From: Streptomyces sp. ADI96-02
GTDB lineage: Bacteria; Actinomycetota; Actinomycetes; Streptomycetales; Streptomycetaceae
NCBI RefSeq assembly: GCF_003846185.1
Contig: NZ_ML123034.1
Coordinates: forward strand, 5,951,100-6,009,346
Direction: 5' to 3'
DNA length: 58,247 nucleotides
Shown here: positions 1 to 8,492 of the stretch, piece after piece
Numbering within the stretch: the first letter of the stretch is position 1
How the letters are laid out: every line of letters begins with the position of its first letter
Program-made: the position numbers and the translations under genes
The notes under the pieces: generated by a model
Told to the model about the DNA's origin: nothing
Seen by the model: only the letters and a program-made list of their open reading frames with translations
The model's database searches: none

Positions 1-45
1 CGGCCGGCCCGGTACGAGGCAGTCCCCACGCAGCGTGTCCGGGGA

Positions 46-51
46 TACGCT
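46..51 (+). promoter_or_regulatory. Candidate -10 box of a leaderless promoter for the HEAT-repeat gene
   Basis: TACGCT fits the TAnnnT pattern and lies 7 nt before the ATG at 59, the spacing that puts the transcription start at or next to the start codon. No purine-rich ribosome binding site precedes that ATG. No good -35 is visible, so this is a suggestion only. Confidence 0.35.
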
Positions 52-58
52 GAGCGTC

Positions 59-631
59 ATGAACGAGGAGTTGTGTTCGCTCGTGGACCGGCTGGCGCAC
101 GAGGCGGGCGGCTCGGCCGCCTGCGGCCGGCTCGCCGCCACCGAGGACGCCGAGGAGCTGGCCCGGGTCCTGGTGGAACCGCAACGGCCGCTGTGGGCAC
201 GGGAGATGGCGGCCTTCCGGCTGGGCTGCGCGGGCGACCGGCGGGCTTTCGAGCCCCTGGTCCTGCTGCTCAACCACCGCGACCCCGAGCGCTGCGTCTC
301 CGCCGCCCACGCCCTGGCCCGGCTGGGCGACCCCCGCACGCCCCGCGCCGCCGCCGCGCTCGCCACCAACACCCTGCGCACGGCCTACGCCCTGCACCCG
401 GTCCGCCTGCTCACCGCCCTGCGGGCCCCCGAGTCCGTGCCCGCCCTGGTCGGCACGCTGCACCGGCTGCTGGTCCCCGGCGATCCGCACTGGCGCGTGG
501 CGCTGGCCTGCGTCGAAGGGCTCGGCGAACTGGGCGACGGCCGCGCCCGCCAGGTCCTGACGGCGGCCCTGCCGCATCCGCGCCTCGGCGGCGCGGCGGC
601 CGAGGCCCTCCGCCGGCTGCCGGAGGACTGA
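59..631 (+). CDS. HEAT-repeat domain protein
   Basis: A 190-residue soluble protein. From about residue 45 on it is built of short helix pairs with the HEAT/PBS-lyase pattern: residues such as 'LGCAGDRRAFEPLVLLL', 'ALARLGDPRTPRAAAAL' and 'GLGELGDGRARQVL' repeat a LGD-(R/P)-A-L theme roughly every 30 residues. Such repeats form a protein-binding superhelix; no catalytic domain is present, so a scaffold or adaptor role is the most one can infer. A GTG at 35 is in frame but has no ribosome binding site; the ATG at 59 follows a -10-like hexamer and is preferred. The gene is convergent with the peptidase gene that follows. The product is unlikely to be essential; its partner is unknown. Confidence 0.75.
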   Translation: MNEELCSLVDRLAHEAGGSAACGRLAATEDAEELARVLVEPQRPLWAREMAAFRLGCAGDRRAFEPLVLLLNHRDPERCVSAAHALARLGDPRTPRAAAALATNTLRTAYALHPVRLLTALRAPESVPALVGTLHRLLVPGDPHWRVALACVEGLGELGDGRARQVLTAALPHPRLGGAAAEALRRLPED

Positions 632-677
632 GCGGCCGGGCGCGCTCGCCCGTCTCGCCGGCCGGACCGAGCCCCTG

Positions 678-695
678 CGGCGGCCCGGGCCGCCG
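678..695. terminator. GC palindrome between convergent genes
   Basis: CGGCGGCCCGGGCCGCCG is an 18-bp perfect palindrome lying between the stop of the HEAT gene (631) and the stop of the minus-strand peptidase (701). It could form a stem in either transcript and serve as a bidirectional terminator. No U-tract follows, as is usual in streptomycetes. Confidence 0.45.
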
Positions 696-700
696 GGGCG

Positions 701-2299
701 TCAGCGGCGGAAGCCGAGCAGGCTGTGCAGGCGGCTGCCCCCGCTGTTGCGGACCGACTGGGCCGCCGCCTTCTCGGCGGGCAGCGGCTTCGGGTCCGGC
801 AGGGCCCGGCAGACGGCGTCCGCCTCGCCCCGGCCGCGCGGGACCGTTCCGTCGGTCAGATAGGCCGTCAGGTGCTTGTCCAGGCAGGCGTTGCCGCTCA
901 GCGAGACGCCGTGGTTGGCCCCGCCGCGCTCCACCACGAGGCTGGAACCGGCCAGCGCCCGGTGCATGCCCAGCGCGCCCTCGTACGGGGTCGCCGCGTC
1001 GCCGGTGGCCTGGAGGAGCAGCGTCGCGGGAAGCCGGTCGTTGGCCACCGGCAGCGGGGTCAGCGGCTCCACCGGCCAGTCCGCGCACGGCGCGTTGTAC
1101 CAGGTGTTGTTCCACGCCATGAACGGCGCCTCGGCGTGGATCCGGCGGGTGTCGTTGCGCCAGGTGCTCCAGAGCCGGGGCCAGGCGGCATCGCGGCACT
1201 GGACGGCGGTGTAGACCGAGTAGCCGTTCTCCCCGGCCGGGCTCGGCGCGGCGAACGTCTCGTACGCCTCGACCAGCGCGTCGGCGTCACCGTCCTTCGC
1301 GTACGCGGCGAACGCCTCGGCGAGATAGGGCCAGTAGCCGTTGTAGTACCCGCCGGGCAGGAAGGTGTCCTCCAACTCGCCGCCGCCCACCTTCCCGCCC
1401 GCCGGCCGGCGGACGACGTCGGCCCGCATCCGGTACCAGGCGGCCTCCACCCGCGCCGCATCCGTGCCCAGTCCGTACGCCGCGTCGTGCTCGGCCACCC
1501 ACGCCGCGAACGCCTTGTGGCGCCGGTCGAACGCGCGGTCCTGGCTGAGGTTGGCGTCGTACCAGACGGCGTCCGGGTCCACCACGGAGTCGAGCACCAG
1601 GCGCCGTACGCGCTCCGGGTACAGCTTCGCGTAGACCGCGCCGAGGTAGGTGCCGTACGAGTAGCCGAGATAGCTGACCTGACGCGCGCCCAGCGCACGC
1701 CGGATCACGTCCAGGTCCTTCGCGGCGCTGACGGTGTCGATGTACGGAAGCAGGTCGCCGTACTTCTCGCCGCAGGCCCGCGCGAAGCCCTCGGCCCGGT
1801 CGCGGTCGTGCCGCTCCCGGCGCCAGGACGCCGGCACCGAGTCCGGGCGCACCGGGGCGAAGTGGCCGGGCACGCAGTTCAGCGCCGGCGTGCTCCTCCC
1901 GACGCCGCGCGGGTCGAACCCGATCACGTCGTACTGGGCGGCGAGCTTCTTCGGCAGCGAGGACGCCACGAAACCCGCCATGGACAGGCCGCTGCCGCCC
2001 GGCCCGCCCGGGTTCACCAGCAGAGGCCCCTGGAACGTCTTCGCGGTGTGCGGGATACGGGACAACGCGAGTGTGACCGTGCGGCCGGACGGGCGGTCGT
2101 GGTCCAGCGGGGCGCGGACCTTCGCGCACTGGAGCTTCGGGTGGTTCTCCGTCGGGCAGTCGGTCCAGGCGAGCGGGGCGGCCCTCGCCACGGGGGCGGG
2201 CGGCGCGCCCGTCCCGGCGGCGGCCGGGGCCGGGGCGGCGGTCAGCAGGCCGGCGACCGTGACGCCGGCGGCGAGAAGGATTCCTGCGGGCTTCGTCAT
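701..2299 (-). CDS. Secreted tripeptidyl aminopeptidase-like alpha/beta hydrolase (S33, TAP family)
   Basis: A 532-residue exported serine peptidase. Residues 1-30 form a Sec signal peptide ending in an Ala-rich stretch. The oxyanion segment 'VNPGGPGGSG' is followed by the nucleophile elbow GYSYG (Ser near residue 215); the acid is in 'QATGDAATP' (about 431) and the His in 'GGANHG' (about 462), in the C-terminal lid type found in SlpD/SlpE/Tap proteins of Streptomyces. These enzymes remove tripeptides from the N-terminus of peptides outside the cell and thus feed peptide uptake. The ATG at 2299 has a GGGAGG 6 nt upstream; the reading frame stays open to 2920, but that part belongs to a decayed neighbouring gene, so a longer start is wrong. 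Length and motifs match the family well. Confidence 0.9.
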   Translation of the reverse strand: MTKPAGILLAAGVTVAGLLTAAPAPAAAGTGAPPAPVARAAPLAWTDCPTENHPKLQCAKVRAPLDHDRPSGRTVTLALSRIPHTAKTFQGPLLVNPGGPGGSGLSMAGFVASSLPKKLAAQYDVIGFDPRGVGRSTPALNCVPGHFAPVRPDSVPASWRRERHDRDRAEGFARACGEKYGDLLPYIDTVSAAKDLDVIRRALGARQVSYLGYSYGTYLGAVYAKLYPERVRRLVLDSVVDPDAVWYDANLSQDRAFDRRHKAFAAWVAEHDAAYGLGTDAARVEAAWYRMRADVVRRPAGGKVGGGELEDTFLPGGYYNGYWPYLAEAFAAYAKDGDADALVEAYETFAAPSPAGENGYSVYTAVQCRDAAWPRLWSTWRNDTRRIHAEAPFMAWNNTWYNAPCADWPVEPLTPLPVANDRLPATLLLQATGDAATPYEGALGMHRALAGSSLVVERGGANHGVSLSGNACLDKHLTAYLTDGTVPRGRGEADAVCRALPDPKPLPAEKAAAQSVRNSGGSRLHSLLGFRR

Positions 2300-2494
2300 G
2301 GGGCCTCCCGTGGTCGGGGAACGCGGCGGCGGACGGCCCGTCCCGGCCGCATGCTCCCCGAATTCACCCGGTACGCGGCCCGTTCCGCGCGGAGTCGACC
2401 CGAACGGCCACGCCATCGGCCCCGCACGGGCGCACCGGAGGGTGAGCTGGGTCGCCGAGGGCCCGGGCTCCGGCTCGGCCGCCGCCGGGGCGAT

Positions 2495-2900
2495 CCGGCG
2501 GCCCGCGCCCCGGTGCGCCGGGCCGATCCCGAACTCGTCCGCCGGCTCGTGCACCTGACGGGTGATCCGCCGCTGGTACCAGGTGGGCGGGTACGAGCCC
2601 CCGGCGTACATCCGCTCGTACCGGGGGACCAGGTGAGGGTGGCGCCGGCCGAGCCAGGCCGTGTACCACTCGCGCGCGCCGGGGCGCAGATGCAGGACGA
2701 GCGGCGTCACCGACGTGGCCCCGGCCGCCGCGATCGCGCCCGGTCGCGCAGCGCGCCGATGATGCCGGGCATCAGCCGGTAGCGTCCTTCCGCGCGCCGG
2801 CAGCAGTCGACGTTCGTGCCCATCGCGACGTGCTCGCCCCGCCAGTGGCGCGAGGCCAGCTCGCGCTGGAGCAGTTTTCGACCGGATTGTCCCAGCGCAG
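2495..2900 (-). pseudogene. Remnant of an Rv2578c-family radical SAM protein
   Basis: Three blocks of one family lie in order on the minus strand but in different frames, with the intervening protein missing. Block 1 (from 2900) reads RWDNPVE and follows a GAGGAGG at good spacing, but the start codon is CTG. Block 2 (about 2880-2745) reads ELASRHWRGEHVAMGTNVDC and 'RAEGRYRLMPGIIGALRD'. Block 3 (2740-2495) reads 'AIAAAGATSVTPLVLHLRPG', 'WYQRRITRQVHE' and 'EFGIGP', which matches the C-terminal end of the family. The radical SAM CxxxCxxC segment should lie between blocks 1 and 2 and is absent. Two internal deletions plus frame changes mean no functional product. Placement of the blocks is from memory of the family, not from an alignment. 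Confidence 0.75.
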
Positions 2901-3049
2901 GGACGCCTCCTCGGTAGCACTGGCCACAGAATAGAACATGTGTCCCCTTGGTCGTGTGGACCGGCTATCCGACCCCGATTTTGATGGGCCGTACCCGAGG
3001 TGGTTGGCTCACCTCAGCCCCCGAACAACCGAGTGCTGGAGGAACAGCC

Positions 3050-3493
3050 ATGGCGCAGGTCGAGGCCACGACGGAGCGGATCATCGCGGCGGACGCAGAG
3101 GCGGTGTTCGACGCGCTGGCCGACTACAAGGACGTCCGCGGCAAGGTGCTCCCCGGACACTTCAGCGAGTACGAGGTACGGGAGGGCGGTGACGGCGAGG
3201 GCACCCTCGTCCACTGGAAGCTCCAGGCGACCAGCAAGCGGGTCCGCGACTGCCTGCTGGAGGTGACCGAGCCGACCGACGGGCAGCTCGTCGAGAAGGA
3301 CCGCAACTCCTCCATGGTCACCACCTGGACGGTCACCCCGGCCGGCGAGGGCCGCTCCAAGGCCGTCGTCACCACCGTCTGGGACGGCGCGGGCGGCATC
3401 GGCGGCTTCTTCGAGCGCGCCTTCGCGCCCAAGGGCCTCGGCCGCATCTACGACGAACTGCTCCAGAACCTCGCCACCGAGGTCGAGAAGTAG
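3050..3493 (+). CDS. SRPBCC (START-like) family protein
   Basis: A 147-residue single-domain protein. It opens with a beta strand ('VEATTERIIAADAEAVFDAL'), followed by helices and an antiparallel sheet, and ends with a long amphipathic helix ('LGRIYDELLQNLATEVEK'), the layout of the polyketide cyclase/SRPBCC helix-grip fold. These proteins bind hydrophobic ligands in a deep cavity; the ligand here is unknown. The ATG at 3050 is chosen because GGAGGAA lies 5 nt upstream; an in-frame GTG at 2948 would add a 34-residue tail with no resemblance to the fold. It stands alone, with a pseudogene upstream and an exporter downstream on the same strand 218 bp away. Confidence 0.85.
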   Translation: MAQVEATTERIIAADAEAVFDALADYKDVRGKVLPGHFSEYEVREGGDGEGTLVHWKLQATSKRVRDCLLEVTEPTDGQLVEKDRNSSMVTTWTVTPAGEGRSKAVVTTVWDGAGGIGGFFERAFAPKGLGRIYDELLQNLATEVEK

Positions 3494-3711
3494 CCCTTGC
3501 CCTGTGCCGGGCCCCGCCCGGCCCGGCCCCCGCCGCGACGGCCGGCCTCACCGGAACGAGTGGTTCTCCGGAGTGGCCGGTTGTGCGCCGTAGCGGCTCC
3601 CACCGGCACCTAAGCCGTTGTCCGCTCCCCGCGCGCCCCCACTGACGTTTGCCCAGCCTTGCCGCGCGATGCGACAAAGGGGCGGCGCAGGTGCGACGAG
3701 GGGAGCGTTTC

Positions 3712-6144
3712 GTGGTGGGTGGGATCACGCTGGACAAGGACGAGCCGGACGGCGTCGCGACGACCGCCGTACCGGGCGCGCCGCCGCTCCCGCCCGCTGA
3801 ACCGGTTCAGCACCCCGTCGAGGAGATCAGCCCCCGCACGGTCCGCATGGTCTTCCTCGGCCTCATGCTCACCCTGCTGCTCGCGGCGCTCGACCAGATG
3901 ATCGTCGCCACCGCCCTGCCGAAGATCGTCGGCGAGCTGCACGGTCTGGAGAAGATGTCCTGGGCGGTCACCGCCTACCTCCTCGCCTCCACCATCGGCC
4001 TGCCGCTCTACGGAAAGCTCGGCGACCTCTTCGGCCGCAAGGGCGTCTTCCAGTTCGCGATCGTCGTCTTCGTCATCGGCTCGGCGCTGGCCGGCTGGTC
4101 GAGGACCATGGACGAACTGATCGCCTTCCGCGCCGTCCAGGGCATCGGCGGCGGCGGCCTCATGATCGGCGTCCAGGCCATCATCGCCGACATCGTCCCG
4201 GCCCGGGAGCGGGGGCGCTACATGGGCCTCATCGGGGCGGTCTTCGGCCTCGCCTCGGTCGCCGGCCCGCTGCTCGGCGGCTTCTTCACCGACCACGCCT
4301 CCTGGCGCTGGTGCTTCTACATCAACGTGCCGTTCGGACTGGTCACGCTCGTCGTGATCGCTCTCGTGCTCAAGCTGCCCAAGCCGGCCGCCCGCCCGCG
4401 GCTCGACGTCACCGGCGCCGTGCTGCTGGCCGCCGCCTCCACCTGCCTGGTGCTGCTCACCAGTTGGGGCGGTACCGAGTACGCCTGGGGATCGGCCACC
4501 ATCCTCGGCCTCGCCGCGGGAGCCGTCGTGACGACGGCGCTCTTCGTCGCCGTCGAGCACCGGGCCGCCGAACCGATCATCCCGCTGCGGCTGTTCCGCG
4601 ACTCGGTCTTCAACGTCACCGGCCTGGTCGGCGCCGTCGTCGGCGTCGCGCTCTTCGGCGCGGCCAGCTACCTGCCGACGTACCTCCAGATGGTCGACGG
4701 GGCCAGCGCCACCGAGTCCGGCCTGCTGATGCTGCCCATGATGCTCGGCATCGTCGGCGGCTCCATCGTCTCCGGCCGGCTCATCACCCGCACCGGCCGC
4801 TACCGGATCTACCCCGTCCTCGGCACGGCGGTCTCCGCCGTCGGCATGTGGCTGCTCTCCGGGCTGGAGGCCGGCACCTCCCGGCTGACGTACAGCCTCT
4901 GGCAGGCCGTCCTCGGCACCGGCATCGGCCTGGTCATGTCGGTCCTCGTGCTGGCCGTGCAGAACTCCGTGCGCCCCGCCGACCTCGGCACCGCCACCAG
5001 CGCCAACAACTACTTCCGGCAGATCGGCGGCAGCGTCGGCGCGGCCGTCTTCGGCACCCTGTTCGCGGGACGGCTCGCCGACGCCCTGGCGGTGCGGCTG
5101 CCGACCGGCGTGGCGCTGCCCGACCCCGCGTCCATCACCCCGCAGGTCGTCCACGCCATGGAGCCCGCGCTGCGCGACGCCTACGTCCGGGCGTACGTGG
5201 ACGCGATGCCGCGCATCTTCCTCTACCTCGTGCCGGTACTCGTCCTCGGCCTGATCCTCGCCTTCTTCCTCAAGGAGAAACCGCTGGTGTCCCACCACAG
5301 CCCCGAAGCGGCCACCGAGCCCTCGAACATCCCCGCCGCCCGCGCCGAAGCCGCCCAGCCGCCCGGCCCGACGGCCATGCGCCTGCCCGGCGTGCCGGTC
5401 CGCGGCAGCGTCCAGCACCCGGACGGCACCACCGTCCCGCGCGCGGCGCTCACGCTCATCGACGCCCAGGGCCGCCAGGTCGGACGCGGCGCGAGCGGCG
5501 ACGACGGCCGGTACGCGCTCAGCGCCCCGGTGGGCGGCTCCTATGTGCTGATCGCCGCGGCGGGCGGCCACCAGCCGCAGGCCGTCAGCGTCACCGTCGG
5601 CGAGCGCCCCGTCGAACTGGACGTGGTGCTCGGAGGCGCCGGACGCCTCGCCGGGGCCGTCCTGAGCGCCGACGGCCTCCCGGTCCGCGACGCGGCCGTC
5701 ACACTCACCGACGTACGCGGCGAGGTCGTCGCCTCCACCCGCTCCGGACGGGAGGGCGGCTACGTCATCAAGGAACTCGTCGCGGGCGAGTACACCCTGG
5801 CCGCCAGTGCCCCCGCCTTCCGCCCCGCCGCCCTGCCGGTCAGCGTGCAGGCCGCCCGCGAGACCCGGCAGGACATCGAACTCGCCGGCGGCGCGGTGCT
5901 GCGCGGCGTCGTCCGGGCCACCGGCGGTCGCCTCGTCGAGGACGCCCGGGTCACCCTCCTGGACGCCGCCGGCAACGTGGTGGACACCCTCACCACCGGG
6001 CCCGACGGATCGTTCCGCTTCGTCGACCTCTCGTCCGGCGAGTACACCGTCATCGCCGCCGGCTATCCGCCCGTCGCCACCGTCCTCAGGGTCGCGGGCG
6101 GCGGACGCACCGAACGCGACCTCCAGCTCGGCCACGAGGACTGA
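3712..6144 (+). CDS. DHA2-family MFS drug exporter with three C-terminal CarboxypepD_reg-like repeats
   Basis: An 810-residue protein with two parts. Residues about 35-525 are a 14-helix EmrB/QacA (DHA2) proton-driven exporter: motif A is 'GKLGDLFGRKGVF' and the conserved loop 'LDQMIVATALPKIVGEL' is intact. Residues about 560-810 are not membrane segments but three tandem beta-sandwich repeats of about 82 residues, each with a G-x-V-x-(9-12)-A-x-V-x-L-x-D start and a 'DGRYALSAPVGGSYVLIAAA', 'GGYVIKELVAGEYTLAASA' or 'GSFRFVDLSSGEYTVIAAG' core, like the regulatory domain of carboxypeptidase D. With an even number of helices the extra domain should be cytoplasmic. The GTG at 3712 has GAGGGGAG 8 nt upstream; earlier starts are possible. 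The substrate is unknown. Confidence 0.85.
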   Translation: MVGGITLDKDEPDGVATTAVPGAPPLPPAEPVQHPVEEISPRTVRMVFLGLMLTLLLAALDQMIVATALPKIVGELHGLEKMSWAVTAYLLASTIGLPLYGKLGDLFGRKGVFQFAIVVFVIGSALAGWSRTMDELIAFRAVQGIGGGGLMIGVQAIIADIVPARERGRYMGLIGAVFGLASVAGPLLGGFFTDHASWRWCFYINVPFGLVTLVVIALVLKLPKPAARPRLDVTGAVLLAAASTCLVLLTSWGGTEYAWGSATILGLAAGAVVTTALFVAVEHRAAEPIIPLRLFRDSVFNVTGLVGAVVGVALFGAASYLPTYLQMVDGASATESGLLMLPMMLGIVGGSIVSGRLITRTGRYRIYPVLGTAVSAVGMWLLSGLEAGTSRLTYSLWQAVLGTGIGLVMSVLVLAVQNSVRPADLGTATSANNYFRQIGGSVGAAVFGTLFAGRLADALAVRLPTGVALPDPASITPQVVHAMEPALRDAYVRAYVDAMPRIFLYLVPVLVLGLILAFFLKEKPLVSHHSPEAATEPSNIPAARAEAAQPPGPTAMRLPGVPVRGSVQHPDGTTVPRAALTLIDAQGRQVGRGASGDDGRYALSAPVGGSYVLIAAAGGHQPQAVSVTVGERPVELDVVLGGAGRLAGAVLSADGLPVRDAAVTLTDVRGEVVASTRSGREGGYVIKELVAGEYTLAASAPAFRPAALPVSVQAARETRQDIELAGGAVLRGVVRATGGRLVEDARVTLLDAAGNVVDTLTTGPDGSFRFVDLSSGEYTVIAAGYPPVATVLRVAGGGRTERDLQLGHED

Positions 6145-6192
6145 CCCCACCGCGCCACGACGCCGTACGCCGGGCCCTGGCCCCGTACCGCC

Positions 6193-6217
6193 CTCCCGGG
6201 CCGGACGGGGCCGGGAG
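6193..6217 (+). terminator. Stem-loop after the exporter gene
   Basis: CTCCCGG and CCGGGAG are perfect 7-bp arms around an 11-nt loop, starting 48 nt after the exporter stop and before the dppA promoter region. It is a reasonable intrinsic terminator for a high-GC actinobacterium. Confidence 0.45.
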
Positions 6218-6283
6218 AGGGACCTTCGGCGGACCGGACCACTGGCACCGGGCCCCTCCCTGGCCCGGCCCGGCGGGGGAGCG

Positions 6284-6289
6284 TACGGT
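6284..6289 (+). promoter_or_regulatory. Candidate -10 box upstream of dppA
   Basis: TACGGT lies 8 nt before the ATG at 6298. The only purine run (GGGGGAG) is 16 nt or more from the ATG, too far to act as a ribosome binding site, so a leaderless mRNA is plausible. The -35 region is not recognisable. Confidence 0.35.
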
Positions 6290-6297
6290 GTGGCGGC

Positions 6298-7131
6298 ATG
6301 AAGATCCTCATCAGCGCCGACATGGAGGGCGCCACCGGAGTGACCTGGCCGGCCGACGTGCTGCCGGGCACCCCGCAGTGGGAGCGCTGCCGGCCGATGT
6401 TCACCTCCGACGTGAACGCGGCGGCCCTCGGGTTCTACGACGGCGGCGCCGACGAGGTCCTGGTCAACGAGGCCCACTGGTCGATGCGCAACCTGCTGCT
6501 GGAGCAGCTCGACGACCGGGTGCAGATGCTGACCGGCCGTCACAAGTCGCTCTCCATGGTCGAGGGCGTCCAGCACGGCGACGTGGACGCGGTGGCCTTC
6601 GTCGGCTACCACACGGGCGCCGGCGCGAAGGGCGTCCTCGCCCACACCTACCTCGCCAACTCCATCACCGGGGTCTGGCTGAACGGCGTGCGCGCGAGCG
6701 AGGGCCTGCTCAACGCGCATGTCGCCGCCGAGTACGGCGTACCCGTCGTCCTCGTCACCGGTGACGACCTGACCTGCGTGGACGCCGAGGGATACGCTCC
6801 CGCCGCCCGCAAGGTCGCCGTCAAGGACCACGTCTCCCGGTACGCGGCGGTGTGCCGCACCCCGGCCCGCACCGCCGCCGACATCAGGGCCGCGGCGAAG
6901 GACGCCACCGCGCTCGCGGTCCGCCGGTCGCCCGTCACCGGCGGGACGCACACGGTGGAGCTGGAGTTCGACGCCGAGCACCTGGCCGCCGCGGCGACCG
7001 TGGTGCCGGGCGTGGCGATCTCCGGTGAGAGGCGCGTCGCCTACACCAGCGCGACGATGTACGAAGGAATCCGCACGTTCAAGGCCGTGACGACCATCGT
7101 GTCGTCCGCCGTGGAGGAACAATATGGCTGA
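6298..7131 (+). CDS. dppA: M55 family D-aminopeptidase (DppA-like)
   Basis: A 277-residue cytoplasmic zinc peptidase of the DppA family, which forms a decamer and cleaves N-terminal D-amino acids such as D-Ala from short peptides. Expected metal ligands are in place: the opening 'MKILISADMEGATG' gives Asp8 and Glu10, 'NEAHWSMRN' gives a His near 60 and 'FVGYHTGAG' one near 105. Length is normal. It is the first gene of a compact operon: its stop overlaps the start of the M20 peptidase by 8 nt, and S9 and S66 peptidases follow. That company suggests breakdown of D-residue-containing or cell-wall peptides, but no peptide importer is linked, so the source of substrate is not visible. Confidence 0.9.
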   Translation: MKILISADMEGATGVTWPADVLPGTPQWERCRPMFTSDVNAAALGFYDGGADEVLVNEAHWSMRNLLLEQLDDRVQMLTGRHKSLSMVEGVQHGDVDAVAFVGYHTGAGAKGVLAHTYLANSITGVWLNGVRASEGLLNAHVAAEYGVPVVLVTGDDLTCVDAEGYAPAARKVAVKDHVSRYAAVCRTPARTAADIRAAAKDATALAVRRSPVTGGTHTVELEFDAEHLAAAATVVPGVAISGERRVAYTSATMYEGIRTFKAVTTIVSSAVEEQYG

Positions 7132-8467
7132 CGCCCCCGGCCTGCTCGGCCCCGTGGACCAGCAGGCACTCGACGAAGTGGTGACGTTCACCTCCGAACT
7201 CATCCGGATCGACACCACCAACCGGGGCGGCGGCGACTGCCGGGAGCGCCCCGCCGCCGAGTACGCCGCCGAACGGCTGGCCGCCGCCGGCCTGGAGCCC
7301 ACCCTGCTGGAGCGCACCCCCGGCCGGACCAACGTCGTCGCCCGGATCCCCGGCACCGACCCGTCGGCCGAGGCGCTGCTCGTCCACGGCCACCTCGACG
7401 TGGTGCCCGCCGAGGCCGCCGACTGGACCGTGCACCCCTTCTCCGGAGAGGTGCGCGACGGCGTGGTGTGGGGGCGCGGCGCCGTCGACATGAAGAACAT
7501 GGACGCGATGATCCTCGCCGTCGTCCGGGGCTGGGCCCGCACCGGCTTCCGCCCCCGGCGCGACATCGTCATCGCCTTCACCGCCGACGAGGAGGACAGC
7601 GCCGAGGACGGCTCCGGTTTCCTCGCCGACCGGCACGCCGAGCTGTTCGCGGGCTGCACCGAGGGCATCAGCGAGTCCGGCGCGTTCACCTTCCACGCCG
7701 GCCACGGCCTCTCCCTCTACCCGATCGCCGCGGGCGAGCGCGGCACCGGCTGGCTCAAGCTCACCGCCGAGGGCCGGGCCGGGCACGGGTCGAAGGTCAA
7801 CCGGGCCAACGCGGTCAGCGCGCTCGCCGCAGCCGTCGCCCGGATCGGCGCGTACGAGTGGCCGATCCGGATCACTCCGACGGTACGGGCGGCCATCACG
7901 GAGATCGCCGCCCTGCACGGCATAACGGCCGACCTCGACGAGCCGGGCTTCGACGTGGCCCAGCTCCTGGCCAAGCTCGGACCGGCCGCCGCACTCGTCG
8001 AGAACACCATCCGCAACAGCAGCAACCCGACCATGCTGGACGCCGGATACAAGGTCAACGTGATCCCCGGCCACGCCACCGCCTTCGTCGACGGGCGGAT
8101 GGTCCCCGGCGGCGAGGACGAGTTCCGCGAGACCCTGGACCGGCTGACCGGCCCCGAGGTCTCCTGGGAGTACCACCACCGCGAAGTCGCCCTCCAGGCA
8201 CCCGTCGACGCGCCGACGTACGCCAAGCTGCGCGCGGCCGTCGAGCGGTTCGACCCGGACGGGCACACCGTTCCGTACTGCATGTCGGGCGGCACCGACG
8301 CCAAGCAGTTCTCCCGCCTCGGCATCACCGGCTACGGCTTCTCGCCGCTCAAGCTGCCCGTCGGCTTCGACTACCAGGCGCTCTTCCACGGTGTCGACGA
8401 GCGCGTCCCCGTCGACGCGCTCCACTTCGGCGTCCGTGTCCTCGACCACTACCTGCGCACCGCCTGA
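7124..8467 (+). CDS. M20/M25/M40 family metallopeptidase
   Basis: A 447-residue cytoplasmic di-zinc hydrolase of the ArgE/DapE/CPG2 family. Zinc and catalytic residues are all visible: 'VHGHLDVVPA' (His and Asp near 89-91), 'GRGAVDMKN' (bridging Asp near 122), 'TADEEDSAEDG' (catalytic Glu pair near 154) and the late 'SGGTDAKQFSRLGI'. A lid/dimerisation domain interrupts the catalytic domain at about 200-330. Family members hydrolyse amide bonds of small peptides or N-acyl amino acids. A GGAGGAA 5 nt upstream supports the ATG at 7124, which sits inside the end of dppA, so translation is coupled. Exact substrate cannot be read from sequence. Confidence 0.9.
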   Translation: MADAPGLLGPVDQQALDEVVTFTSELIRIDTTNRGGGDCRERPAAEYAAERLAAAGLEPTLLERTPGRTNVVARIPGTDPSAEALLVHGHLDVVPAEAADWTVHPFSGEVRDGVVWGRGAVDMKNMDAMILAVVRGWARTGFRPRRDIVIAFTADEEDSAEDGSGFLADRHAELFAGCTEGISESGAFTFHAGHGLSLYPIAAGERGTGWLKLTAEGRAGHGSKVNRANAVSALAAAVARIGAYEWPIRITPTVRAAITEIAALHGITADLDEPGFDVAQLLAKLGPAAALVENTIRNSSNPTMLDAGYKVNVIPGHATAFVDGRMVPGGEDEFRETLDRLTGPEVSWEYHHREVALQAPVDAPTYAKLRAAVERFDPDGHTVPYCMSGGTDAKQFSRLGITGYGFSPLKLPVGFDYQALFHGVDERVPVDALHFGVRVLDHYLRTA

Positions 8468-8492
8468 CCCGGACCCAGGGGGGACCTCCAAC

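Noticed and set aside
2300..2920. N-terminal extension of the S33 peptidase giving a 739-residue protein
   Set aside because: The signal peptide with a good ribosome binding site begins at 2299; the extra residues are the out-of-frame remains and C-terminal block of a radical SAM pseudogene.
3610..7689. A minus-strand open frame of about 1360 codons antisense to the exporter, DppA and M20 genes
   Set aside because: It is a high-GC shadow: the plus-strand genes have clear family motifs, while the antisense product is Gly/Asp/Arg/His-rich with no fold or motif.
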